Assembly (NCBI RefSeq): GCF_000621625.1
Contig: NZ_JHXV01000026.1
Location: forward strand, 1-64,000
Length of the DNA: 64,000 bases
From: Crocinitomix catalasitica ATCC 23190
GTDB lineage: Bacteria > Bacteroidota > Bacteroidia > Flavobacteriales_D > Crocinitomicaceae
Reading direction: 5' to 3'
Shown: positions 1-8,299 of the stretch, one piece after another
How positions within the stretch are numbered: position 1 is the stretch's first letter
How the letters are laid out: each line of letters begins with the position of its first letter
Program-made: the position numbers and the translations under genes
The notes under the pieces: generated by a model
Databases searched by the model: none
What the model was told of the DNA's origin: nothing
Seen by the model: the letters and a program-made list of their open reading frames with translations, nothing else

Positions 1-1175
1 CCGTCACCAAAACGCCATTCCCATTCAGTGATCACGCCAGGGGGATCAATATTGGTTAGGTCGTTAAATTGGACAGGGTTAATAATACATCCTCCAGTAC
101 TGCCATCTTCAGAAGAAACGCCATCAGCAATAAATTCGAAATTTATTAAGGGCAACGGTGATACGATCAAATCAACAGTCGCAGTATTTGAACAGCCAAA
201 GGCGTCTGTTCCTGTTACTGTATAAGTTATTGTTCCAGCTGATAATGGTTCAAACACAACACCATCTGTGACTCCCATATCCCAGACATAAGTATCAGCA
301 CCACCGCCAGTAAAAATTGCGGTTTCACCTAAGCAAATAACATCTTCATTAACCGATGCCGTTACATCAGGATCATGCACATTAATAATAACAGAAAACT
401 CACAATCATCTTCATTATCACTTGTAGCAGTGTAAGTAGTTGCCCCAACAGGCGGTACAAAAGCAACTCCGTCAATCACTCCTCCATCCCAAATTATAAT
501 TCCTCCATTTTCTGAGCTAGCTTCCAGTGTCACCTCATCTCCTATACAAACATCAGTGCTTGAAACTGTTGTTGTAAGTGCGTCACATTCTTCATCCACA
601 ACATCATCACTAAACGAAATGTTCCAAAAATTACCATTAGATATCGCCGTTTCATATTCAAATTTCATTGGCATACTTACCGCCGTTGCAACAAAAGATA
701 ATGATTCTAATGACCAACTATTATCGAGACCACCAGAGAAAGGAAATAAAAACTCATCCACGCCTACAGTAACTTTCAATGTACCATCGTATAGCGCTGG
801 GGGACCACCAGCATTAGACCTCATTTCTGCCATATAAAAACTCATTGAATACGGAACACCAACTGTTAAATCTGTAATTGTAGTTCCAACAACTTCGCTA
901 TAAAACCCTGTTACCCATACCAGATGCCCATTTGGAGGATCAACTGGTGAATCCTCCCAAGGATATGCAGCCCATCCGGCCCAAAAATCTTTATTAGAAA
1001 TATCTGTCGATCCGACTAAAACTGTCCATCCTAAAGGAGCTACGGCATCATCAACTGGTGATGAATTAGTTGGTAATACAGTCTGACTAAACGATTCATA
1101 ATTCCCTATAAGGAACATAAAAGCGATGAGTAGAATAAAATTTAATCGAAATAATTTATTAGAGAATAAATCCAT
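1..1175 (-). CDS. Secreted adhesin-like protein with PKD/Ig-like repeats, cut by the left window edge
   Basis: An open frame runs without a stop from an ATG at 1175 to the window edge, giving the first 391 or so residues; the C-terminus lies outside. Residues 1-31 look like a signal peptide (hydrophobic FILLIAFMFLIG, then SFSQT). Residues about 35-190 form a beta-rich domain of unknown type starting near LGWTVLVGSTDIS. Two Ig/PKD-like units follow, one with WDGGVIDGVAF and one with WDMGVTDGVVF, ending in GTDAFGC-type motifs that resemble the 73-residue repeats of the next gene upstream. The frame leaves the window inside a PKD domain (WEWRFGDG). A T9SS sorting tail is expected but cannot be seen. 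It lies downstream of the 1463-6676 gene on the same strand, but a terminator separates them. The reading frame is sure; the function as an adhesin is inferred. Confidence 0.85.
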   Translation of the reverse strand, partial: MDLFSNKLFRLNFILLIAFMFLIGNYESFSQTVLPTNSSPVDDAVAPLGWTVLVGSTDISNKDFWAGWAAYPWEDSPVDPPNGHLVWVTGFYSEVVGTTITDLTVGVPYSMSFYMAEMRSNAGGPPALYDGTLKVTVGVDEFLFPFSGGLDNSWSLESLSFVATAVSMPMKFEYETAISNGNFWNISFSDDVVDEECDALTTTVSSTDVCIGDEVTLEASSENGGIIIWDGGVIDGVAFVPPVGATTYTATSDNEDDCEFSVIINVHDPDVTASVNEDVICLGETAIFTGGGADTYVWDMGVTDGVVFEPLSAGTITYTVTGTDAFGCSNTATVDLIVSPLPLINFEFIADGVSSEDGSTGGCIINPVQFNDLTNIDPPGVITEWEWRFGD

Positions 1176-1310
1176 AATCTGGTCTATTTATTTATAAAAC
1201 GCATGTTTTTGCGCAATAGTTGCGTAAGACCTCAACTATAATGTATAATAATAATGGTTAAGGGAAGTCAATTTTTTCAATAGGTAAATAACCGTCGTAA
1301 AGTTCAAACT

Positions 1311-1349
1311 AAAAAAATCCCCCACTTCTATTTTACAAGAAATGAGGGA
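1311..1349 (-). terminator. Rho-independent terminator of the 73-residue-repeat adhesin gene
   Basis: Read on the minus strand, an imperfect hairpin (AGAAATGAGGGA... paired with a TCCC...CT arm, two G-U type mismatches) is followed directly by seven T. It lies about 115 bases past the stop at 1463 and separates that gene from the truncated adhesin. The rest of 1176-1462 shows no gene and no exact promoter box for the 1175 start. Confidence 0.6.
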
Positions 1350-1462
1350 CTACCATTTAACTTAAATTCATATCAGAAAATCAATAAATGTTCGAAATTT
1401 TATATTGCAAGATATTAGTTCCGTTACCAAACATTGTTTAAAATTTAAGTCGTTTTAGAGGA

Positions 1463-4400
1463 TTATTTTAAGACTGTTAGATGTCCTTCGGCATAATGTC
1501 TTTTATCACTCATCGTTTCACCGAATTCCATTTTCCAAATATAAACGCCGTCATCTACAAGACCTTTATGTCCATAAGTACCATCCCAACCAAATTCAGC
1601 ATCATGCGTTTCAAAAACGATTTCTCCCCAACGGTTGTAGATATATAGACTATAATCAAAAACATCTAATCCGGATACAAACACTGGGTAAAATTGATCG
1701 TTATAACTACTACCGTCCGGCGTAAAAGCATTCGGAACAAAGTATAGAATACGCTCTTTAATATTTAGAATTTGTTCAGATGAATCTCTACAACCATTAT
1801 CAGATTTTGCAATTAAACGAATTCTAAAATTCGAGTTTCCATATTCAGGATACTGATGTTCTGGTTCTGCTTCAGTGTTCATTGCAGTACCGTCACCAAA
1901 ACTCCATTCGTAAGAAGTTGCTCTAGCAGATGTATTTATAAATTGAACTTTTGTATCACCTGACACTACTTCATCTGGCGTATAATAGAATCCTGCGACT
2001 GGTGTCGCGTCAACACTAATAAATCCGTCGTAAGTTTCAGAATTAGAACAACCATCTTCAGAGATAACAGTGATGTCAAGATCAAACAAACCTGAATTAA
2101 TAAAAGTATGAGATCCAGATGCGCCTGAACCAGACGCTCCATCACCATAATGCCATTCATAACTTGCAGCATCAGTCAAGGCTATAAAATTAACCGTTAA
2201 TGGTGCACAACCAATTGGATTATCTGCAATGATCTCAATTTCGGGAAGTGCTAAAACAGTCACCGTAACACTATCAGTGCTTGAGCAACCTTCAGCATTC
2301 GTTCCAGTCACGATATAAGTATTGGTCATTGAAGGATTAAACGAAACACCATCTACAATACCCGATGTCCAATCATAACGTCCTCCAGCAGCAATTCCTG
2401 CACCACTAAGACGCAACGCATCTCCTAAACAGATTTCCTTATCAGAAGGTGCTGAAACAAATGGCAATGGATTTACAATTACCGTTACCTCATCTGTATT
2501 TGAACAACCAAAGACATCTGTAGCAGACAATACGTAGTTAGCTGTTGAGATTGGAGCAAATTCTACTCTATCTTCAACAAAACCAGACCATTCATAAACA
2601 CCATCTACACCAGCTCCATAACCACTTAAAGTTACAAGTTCTCCATAACAAATTGTTCGATCTGGACCTGCTACAACCATTGGTAAATCTCTCACCATAA
2701 CCTCTAAATTATCGGAGTTTACACAGCCATTAATGTCCGTTCCAATCACTGTATATAAATTAGAATATTCAGGTCTAAAAGTAATTCCATCCGCTATTCC
2801 GCCATCCCATTCATAAGTTCCTCCAACACCAACACCTGATGCTGACAAAATGATATCATCAGCATAACATATCGCTGTATCTTCTCCGGCATTAATTATA
2901 GGTAAAGGATTCACAATAATATGTACACTGTCACTAGCATAACATTCGTTTTCATCCATACCAGTTAAATAATACCATGCGGTTTCCGCAGGAACGAAAG
3001 TGTCGCCATCAATAAAACCATCTTCCCATTCGTAAACACCATCCACACCAGCACCCTCTCCGGCTAATGTAACCTCATCTCCATCACAAATTTCAGTATC
3101 TACACCAGCAATAATTACTGGATTTTCATAGATATAGATTAAAAGCTCATCAGAGTTTTCACAGCCATTTATATCGGTTCCAATTACAGTCAAAACATCT
3201 GTCTCTATTGGGAAATGCATTTCACCATCTATTAGACCACCTTCCCATGAATAAAATCCACCAACACCAGCACCAGAAGCTTCTAATAATGTTGAATCTC
3301 CATAACAAATAGCGCGATCGTCACCTGCAGAAATAACTGGAAGATAATTTACAATCACTGAAACACTGTCAATTGATGAACACCCATTTGCATCAGTACC
3401 AACCATATGATACATTCCTGTTATAATAGGTGTAAAAGGAATTCCATCAACGCCTCCACGATCCCAATCATAAACTGCTCCAATTCCTGCTCCATCACCA
3501 GCCAAAGTTACTAGATCACCAACACAAATTTCTCTATCAGGACCTGCTTCAACAACAGGTAAAGTATTTACGACAACCTCAACTTCATCTGTCGACTTAC
3601 AGCCATTCATATCCGTACCTGTAACAACATACATTGCAGTTTCAATTGGCGAGAATGGTTCCGAATCAACGACATCTAGATCCCAAATATATTCAGCTCC
3701 TGGACCGGCACCTGAACCTGAAAGGACTAATTCATCTCCGATACAAATAGCATCGTCTTCACCTGCATAGACTATTGGCAAATCAACCATTGAAATAACC
3801 ACCTCATCGACATCAGAACATCCATTAATATCAGTACCTCTTACAGTATAAGTATCCGTAATTACTGGATAAAACGGTACCGCATCAACGATACCTCTAT
3901 CCCAAGTATATACACCTCCAACCCCTGCTCCTGAACCTGCTAATGTTGCAGCTCCATCAACGCAAGCAATATCATCTTCGCCTGCAAATATTATTGGTAA
4001 CGGATTAACAATTACAGACATCACATCCGTATTTTCACAACCTGCAGCATCTGTTCCAATAACGGCATATTCTGTTGTTTCAATTGGACTAACTGGTAAC
4101 CCATCAATTGCTCCACCATCCCATTCATAAAAACCACCGATTCCTGCACCTGTTCCTGCTAATACAACGTCGTCTCCAGTACAAATTGGCAAATCTGGTC
4201 CAGCATCAATTATTGGCAGTGCCAAAGCTGTTACTAAAACCTCATCAACATTCTCACAACCATGCTCATCTCTACCAGTTAAGGTATAAATATTAGTTTC
4301 TGTCACTTCAAATGGCACGCCATCTATTACACCTCTGTCCCAAAAATATACGCCTTCAGCTCCTGCTCCATCACCTTCTAACGAAACTGTTTCTCCAGTA

Positions 4401-6676
4401 CAAACTTCAAGATCATCACCGGCATTTATAATGGGGTTATCACGAATTAGAATAGTTATAGTTGCTTCATCTGGTGGACATAGCGCAAATAATAAGCTGC
4501 CTACTTGATATGTAAAAGTGTAAGTTCCAGCATCCCATGCATCTATTGTTGCAATACCTGTTAATAAATCAACTTCTGGCATGTCCATATCATTTATCCA
4601 AACTCCACCAGCATCTCCGGCAAGAACATAATCATTCAAATCAATTGATGTTCCTGGAGAATTACACAATTGCACATTATTATCATCGCCTGCATTAGGA
4701 GAATCCAAAACAGTAATTAAGAAAGTTGCAACATCTGGTAAACAAGGGGATAAACCAACGACTGTATACTCAAATGTATAAACACCCGTAGGCAAATCGC
4801 TTGCGTCAAATTCACCCGTTGCATCATCAAACTGACCACTGGCTGTTGTTTCAACCCAAGTACCTGTAGCATTGTTGCCAAATAATAAGTCGTCTAAATC
4901 AATAATACTGCCGGCAGTATTACATAATGTTTCTGCTCCGTCTGCACCTGCAATCGGTTCTAAATTAACCGTGATGACCATTAAAGCAGAGTCATTCGAA
5001 CATTCTCCTATACCTTCAACTAAGTATTTAAAATCATAAATTCCAGGTTCGACACCTTCTGCATTAAAGATGCCAGTTAGCGGATTCAATGCTCCAGATA
5101 AAACGTCTGAAGTTTCAGTCCAAATACCACCTAAAACACCACCTTCTATAAGCGTATTAACATCACATAAAGATCCTAAACTATTACATAAAGTTAAAGC
5201 ACTATCCAAACCTGCATTTGCACCTCCACCAAAATCTATTATAATTGGCTCAACATCGTAACAAAACGTAATTGTATCATACATCAAAATATAGACGTCA
5301 TCATCAAAACCAATCGAATCTTCCATCCAAATTCCTTCAACCTGATCAACTGAATCAGGAATTACACCGTAAAATTGAATTTTTATATCATCGGATCCTT
5401 CAAGGTTAGAGATATCTAAATCATCGAGACTAAATTTATCACAAATCAAACCCACGTCTTCCACAGCTATTTCTGGTGCAGGAGTTACTTCAACAATTAT
5501 CGTTTTTTCAATTGGAGAAGATAAACAAAGCGCCAGTGGCGTTCCTACAACTGTATATTCTGTTGTAACAAGAGGATTAGCTTCCGTTAATGGTCCGTCT
5601 ATTAAAGTTAAACCATCAGCAGGTCCCCAAACCCAAGCATAAGCATCAACATCAGGACCTGAAATTGATAATTCTACAGATTCACCAGGACATATATAAG
5701 CAGTATCTACGACAGGATCACAAGCGTTAATTTCGCCAACTGTACCGTCATATTCAAATAAATATAAACTTGACAACGCTGCATCAATTTGATCAGCATC
5801 TAAAATTATAGTAAACATAAATGTTTCTTCAGCACCAACTGGTAGATCATCTATTTTATAAGCTAAAGAAATTGCCCTATCTGCGAAAATAGAAGCACCT
5901 ACTGTTCCTACCAAGCCACCAACACCATTCCAAATATTAGAGGCATCACGATTAGCAAAACCACCATAAGAAACACGAAAATTAGCACCTAACGCACCGA
6001 ATCCAATATACGAATCCCAAGGTGCAGTTTGCGTTGCTGTTACTAGCGCTGTTTCACATCCAGGTTCAGGCTGAGAAACAACAGTATTTGTTGTACCATA
6101 TCCTGCTCCTAAAGTAATGTTATTGTCGGGATCTACATTTCTATAATAATAAACATCTGTCAAATCATCTTCACCATTATTCGTCAACGTAATCTCTGTA
6201 GTATAATACAATTCTGTTGTCACTAGGCGATAAACAATTTTCATATCTACACCGTCAACCCTACCGTCCCATTGAACCGTAATACAATCACCTGTTCGAT
6301 CGTAATCAGTTATAGAACCAGGGATTTGCTCTAGTACTCCTGAAGCATTATTAGAATAATTGCTACCACCGAACTCTAGACCAAATCCATTTTCTGGGGT
6401 GCCAGGAGTAAAAAAATCTCCATCATAATTAATCCACCCGTCCAATTGTGGATTGGCAACAAAACCAAAATATACCGGAGAACCTGCTCCAATATTTGAT
6501 CTGTTATTAGAGCCAAGTAATCTAGGAGCTCCTTCGTGACCTGCGTCATTTATTCCTATTTCGACATTGTCGCCGATAAGGTATGCACTTGCTCCAATTA
6601 ACTGAGCATTTACATGACAATTAAAGAGTACTATGGCCGAGAGCAATAGAAATCTTTTGAGTTGTGTAATTTTCAT
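1463..6676 (-). CDS. Giant T9SS type-B secreted protein with ten 73-residue repeats
   Basis: Encodes 1737 residues. The frame opens at 6706, but the ATG at 6676 starts a normal signal peptide (MKITQLKRFLLLSAIVLF...CHVNA) and is preferred. An N-terminal beta domain (about residues 30-320) is followed by three roughly 75-residue units with a GG(I/V)W-type motif, then ten repeats of exactly 73 residues (2186-4375) with the pattern GxGAG..GxYxWDxGxxDG...YxVxGTDxxGC. Two PKD domains (WHYGDG, WSFGDG) come next. The last 90 or so residues are a CHU_C / gliding-motility type-B T9SS sorting domain: NAFTPDG..NDQF, YNRWGEIVFE, GWDGTY and a C-terminal LTVLK. This predicts export by Sec, then T9SS, to the cell surface. 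The family role in adhesion is inferred; no catalytic domain is visible. The small secreted gene at 6714-7064 is 37 bases upstream and probably cotranscribed. Confidence 0.93.
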   Translation of the reverse strand: MKITQLKRFLLLSAIVLFNCHVNAQLIGASAYLIGDNVEIGINDAGHEGAPRLLGSNNRSNIGAGSPVYFGFVANPQLDGWINYDGDFFTPGTPENGFGLEFGGSNYSNNASGVLEQIPGSITDYDRTGDCITVQWDGRVDGVDMKIVYRLVTTELYYTTEITLTNNGEDDLTDVYYYRNVDPDNNITLGAGYGTTNTVVSQPEPGCETALVTATQTAPWDSYIGFGALGANFRVSYGGFANRDASNIWNGVGGLVGTVGASIFADRAISLAYKIDDLPVGAEETFMFTIILDADQIDAALSSLYLFEYDGTVGEINACDPVVDTAYICPGESVELSISGPDVDAYAWVWGPADGLTLIDGPLTEANPLVTTEYTVVGTPLALCLSSPIEKTIIVEVTPAPEIAVEDVGLICDKFSLDDLDISNLEGSDDIKIQFYGVIPDSVDQVEGIWMEDSIGFDDDVYILMYDTITFCYDVEPIIIDFGGGANAGLDSALTLCNSLGSLCDVNTLIEGGVLGGIWTETSDVLSGALNPLTGIFNAEGVEPGIYDFKYLVEGIGECSNDSALMVITVNLEPIAGADGAETLCNTAGSIIDLDDLLFGNNATGTWVETTASGQFDDATGEFDASDLPTGVYTFEYTVVGLSPCLPDVATFLITVLDSPNAGDDNNVQLCNSPGTSIDLNDYVLAGDAGGVWINDMDMPEVDLLTGIATIDAWDAGTYTFTYQVGSLLFALCPPDEATITILIRDNPIINAGDDLEVCTGETVSLEGDGAGAEGVYFWDRGVIDGVPFEVTETNIYTLTGRDEHGCENVDEVLVTALALPIIDAGPDLPICTGDDVVLAGTGAGIGGFYEWDGGAIDGLPVSPIETTEYAVIGTDAAGCENTDVMSVIVNPLPIIFAGEDDIACVDGAATLAGSGAGVGGVYTWDRGIVDAVPFYPVITDTYTVRGTDINGCSDVDEVVISMVDLPIVYAGEDDAICIGDELVLSGSGAGPGAEYIWDLDVVDSEPFSPIETAMYVVTGTDMNGCKSTDEVEVVVNTLPVVEAGPDREICVGDLVTLAGDGAGIGAVYDWDRGGVDGIPFTPIITGMYHMVGTDANGCSSIDSVSVIVNYLPVISAGDDRAICYGDSTLLEASGAGVGGFYSWEGGLIDGEMHFPIETDVLTVIGTDINGCENSDELLIYIYENPVIIAGVDTEICDGDEVTLAGEGAGVDGVYEWEDGFIDGDTFVPAETAWYYLTGMDENECYASDSVHIIVNPLPIINAGEDTAICYADDIILSASGVGVGGTYEWDGGIADGITFRPEYSNLYTVIGTDINGCVNSDNLEVMVRDLPMVVAGPDRTICYGELVTLSGYGAGVDGVYEWSGFVEDRVEFAPISTANYVLSATDVFGCSNTDEVTVIVNPLPFVSAPSDKEICLGDALRLSGAGIAAGGRYDWTSGIVDGVSFNPSMTNTYIVTGTNAEGCSSTDSVTVTVLALPEIEIIADNPIGCAPLTVNFIALTDAASYEWHYGDGASGSGASGSHTFINSGLFDLDITVISEDGCSNSETYDGFISVDATPVAGFYYTPDEVVSGDTKVQFINTSARATSYEWSFGDGTAMNTEAEPEHQYPEYGNSNFRIRLIAKSDNGCRDSSEQILNIKERILYFVPNAFTPDGSSYNDQFYPVFVSGLDVFDYSLYIYNRWGEIVFETHDAEFGWDGTYGHKGLVDDGVYIWKMEFGETMSDKRHYAEGHLTVLK
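2186..4375 (-). repeat. Ten in-frame tandem repeats of 73 residues (219 bp)
   Basis: Ten consecutive units, every one exactly 73 codons from the GxGAG motif of one to the next; 10 x 219 bp fills 4375 down to 2186 with no insertion or deletion. Each unit holds Y-x-W near position 10-12, a D(G) pair near 18-19, GTDxxGC ending near position 40, a PLP- or LP-type turn near 52-54, AGxD near 58-61 and a C near 65. Two conserved Cys per unit (the GC and IC positions) suggest one disulfide per domain or between neighbours. DNA identity between units is clearly lower than protein-pattern identity, so the array looks old. Confidence 0.9.
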
Positions 6677-6713
6677 GATTATAAGTTTTGGGTTAAGGAA
6701 AATCATTTTTTAA

Positions 6714-7064
6714 TTAAAATCCACATAAGGTGGCGAGATAGGCGTTCCACCAAACCACATCATAACGTGCCGGTGTGCGATCACTATGTACTTGTAGAAT
6801 CACAATTTCTTCGTTTAGATTCACATTGTACGTTAGAAAGTTATTAGCGATGAATCCAAAATGATCATTCGCTAATTTTTCACTTTCAAAAGCAAAAGCT
6901 GCAATATCAATTTTATAAAAATTGACTAAATCATGATCTGTGTCAAGGGTTACACAATCATCTAATGTAATTGTTGCATTCAATGTATCTGGTAGATCTT
7001 GGGCTTCAATAAAATTCGGAATTATCAGAACGAATCCGAATAAGAGGATTTTAATATTTTTCAT
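6714..7064 (-). CDS. Small secreted protein of unknown function
   Basis: Encodes 116 residues with a clear signal peptide (MKNIKILLFGFVLIIPNFIEAQ, cut after EAQ). The mature part is about 94 residues, mildly acidic, with two Cys (in DDCVTL near the start and LATLCGF at the very end) that could form a disulfide joining the termini. No family is recognised. The pattern of alternating hydrophobic stretches (ITLDDCVTL, FLTYNVNLN, EIVILQVHS) suggests a small beta-sandwich. The ATG at 7064 is the only sensible start. It lies 37 bases upstream of the giant repeat adhesin on the same strand, so a linked role, for example as a small surface or periplasmic partner, is possible but only inferred from position. 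Confidence 0.75.
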   Translation of the reverse strand: MKNIKILLFGFVLIIPNFIEAQDLPDTLNATITLDDCVTLDTDHDLVNFYKIDIAAFAFESEKLANDHFGFIANNFLTYNVNLNEEIVILQVHSDRTPARYDVVWWNAYLATLCGF

Positions 7065-7654
7065 TGGGTTAGTTTTTTGTTGGTTTCTTTAGTAATCTAC
7101 CCAAATTCAATCTTCAAAATAATGCAGTCTATCTCCTACTCTCGTGTTTTCATTACACACAAGTCATTTAAATAAATTGACTGCAAACACTACATTTATT
7201 TGAAGGTTTGTTTATCAAAATTGAAAAATAAAAGTGTTAGAATTAGGGGGTATAATTCCCATTCGTTCTCTGACGATTTTTTTTCAATACAATAATTTCT
7301 TTTGAATTTTGGTATTAACTTTTACAGTTAAAATTGATCTTTCACAGTGTCGTTTTTCTTCATAAGTCTATAATTTATTTTTAGAAAATTAAATCATTGT
7401 TTTTGGGTTAATGATATGACTTCTTACGGTCATTTTTTCTTATTGTTACGTTCTAATTTAGTCATTTATTTTTAAACACCAAAGTCCAAGATTAGTTACC
7501 CCCCTCTCAAAAGGCATATAACAGTCGTAATAAAAAAATCTAACTTGTATAAAATAAAGCACTTATGATTCGTAATATCGCTTTTAAAAAGAAATAAAAA
7601 AATCTGAAAATTAATCTAAAAAACACGGTTTTTTAACATTGAATTGTTGAAAAC
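7065..7654. other. 590-bp gene-free AT-rich spacer
   Basis: No frame of coding quality, tRNA or repeat was seen on either strand. It holds the terminator of the 7655-8212 gene at its left end and presumably the promoter of the 7064 gene at its right... in minus-strand terms, upstream of 7064, but no exact TAnnTTTG box is present there. A short GGGGG(TATAATT)CCC inverted repeat near 7246-7260 is too small to interpret. Confidence 0.5.
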
Positions 7655-7655
7655 C
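7618..7655 (-). terminator. Probable terminator of the DUF7935-like gene
   Basis: On the minus strand GGTTTT..AACA(loop)TGTT..AAAACC forms a hairpin that begins at the stop codon and is followed by GTG and six T. The stem is AT-rich, so strength is moderate. Confidence 0.5.
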
Positions 7656-8212
7656 TACCCGTTCAACGAAGTATTTAATTCCTTTTTTAGGAAATTAATT
7701 GCGGAATCTGTAGGTTGATTTTTTAGCTGTGCAGTCAATTCAAAAATGGCTTGACACAAATCATTTCCTACTGCATCTGGCTCTAATTTAGTTGCTGCAA
7801 TATTGATAATTTTTAAAACCTCTTCTTTACTATTTTGAACCATTGACCACGCTTCTGCAGAGATAAAAATCTGTTGCGCTAAATTATGCTCATATTCTTG
7901 ACGCACATTTTGTAGAAACTCTTGTTGCAATGCTCTTGCAGGCAAACCTGGTTTATTTAAACGCATTACTAGATTATTTGGAGCGATCCTTTCTAAAAAC
8001 AATACCATTCGCTGATAAGCGTCTACCTGCAATGGAAAAAAGTGATGTTTTATTTTATTTTCAGCAGGTTGCTTAGATTTGGCCTGTATCATAGCGATAT
8101 TGTTTCGTTCATGTTGAATTTGGCCCCACTTATTAACGAAATAATATACCGCTGCAAATATTATTAATGCCGGTAATATGACAGTAGCGAGTTGAAATAG
8201 ATAGATTAACAT
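7655..8212 (-). CDS. Conserved membrane-anchored protein, DUF7935-like
   Basis: Encodes 185 residues. One N-terminal membrane helix (about residues 5-26, LFQLATVILPALIIFAAVYY) is followed by a mostly helical, charged soluble part that probably faces the cytoplasm. The segment FFPLQVDAYQRMVLFLERI followed by a Pro/Gly stretch and a long helix (LQQEFLQNVRQEYEHN) matches my memory of a Bacteroidota-only family now named DUF7935; no function is known to me. It stands alone between a long spacer and the Asp-box gene (87 bases away, same strand). A near-match to the -7 box (TACTTTTA) lies about 50 bases upstream. The assignment to DUF7935 is from memory and should be treated as likely, not certain. 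Confidence 0.75.
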   Translation of the reverse strand: MLIYLFQLATVILPALIIFAAVYYFVNKWGQIQHERNNIAMIQAKSKQPAENKIKHHFFPLQVDAYQRMVLFLERIAPNNLVMRLNKPGLPARALQQEFLQNVRQEYEHNLAQQIFISAEAWSMVQNSKEEVLKIINIAATKLEPDAVGNDLCQAIFELTAQLKNQPTDSAINFLKKELNTSLNG

Positions 8213-8299
8213 ATATAAATAAGATTATTTTCTTTTAATTAGAATTCAATAGTAGATAAAAGTAACAATTGCGTTTTAAGATTTAACAAATAAATTGAT

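Noticed and set aside
1203-1227. Nested inverted repeats around TTGCGCAA (upstream of the truncated adhesin) as an operator or attachment site
   Set aside because: Stems of four to eight bases in AT-rich DNA with no second copy or neighbouring integrase; too weak to name.
2186-4375. Regular 219-bp spacing considered as a CRISPR-like or non-coding array
   Set aside because: The period is a multiple of three, the frame stays open throughout and conservation is at protein level, so it is a protein repeat.
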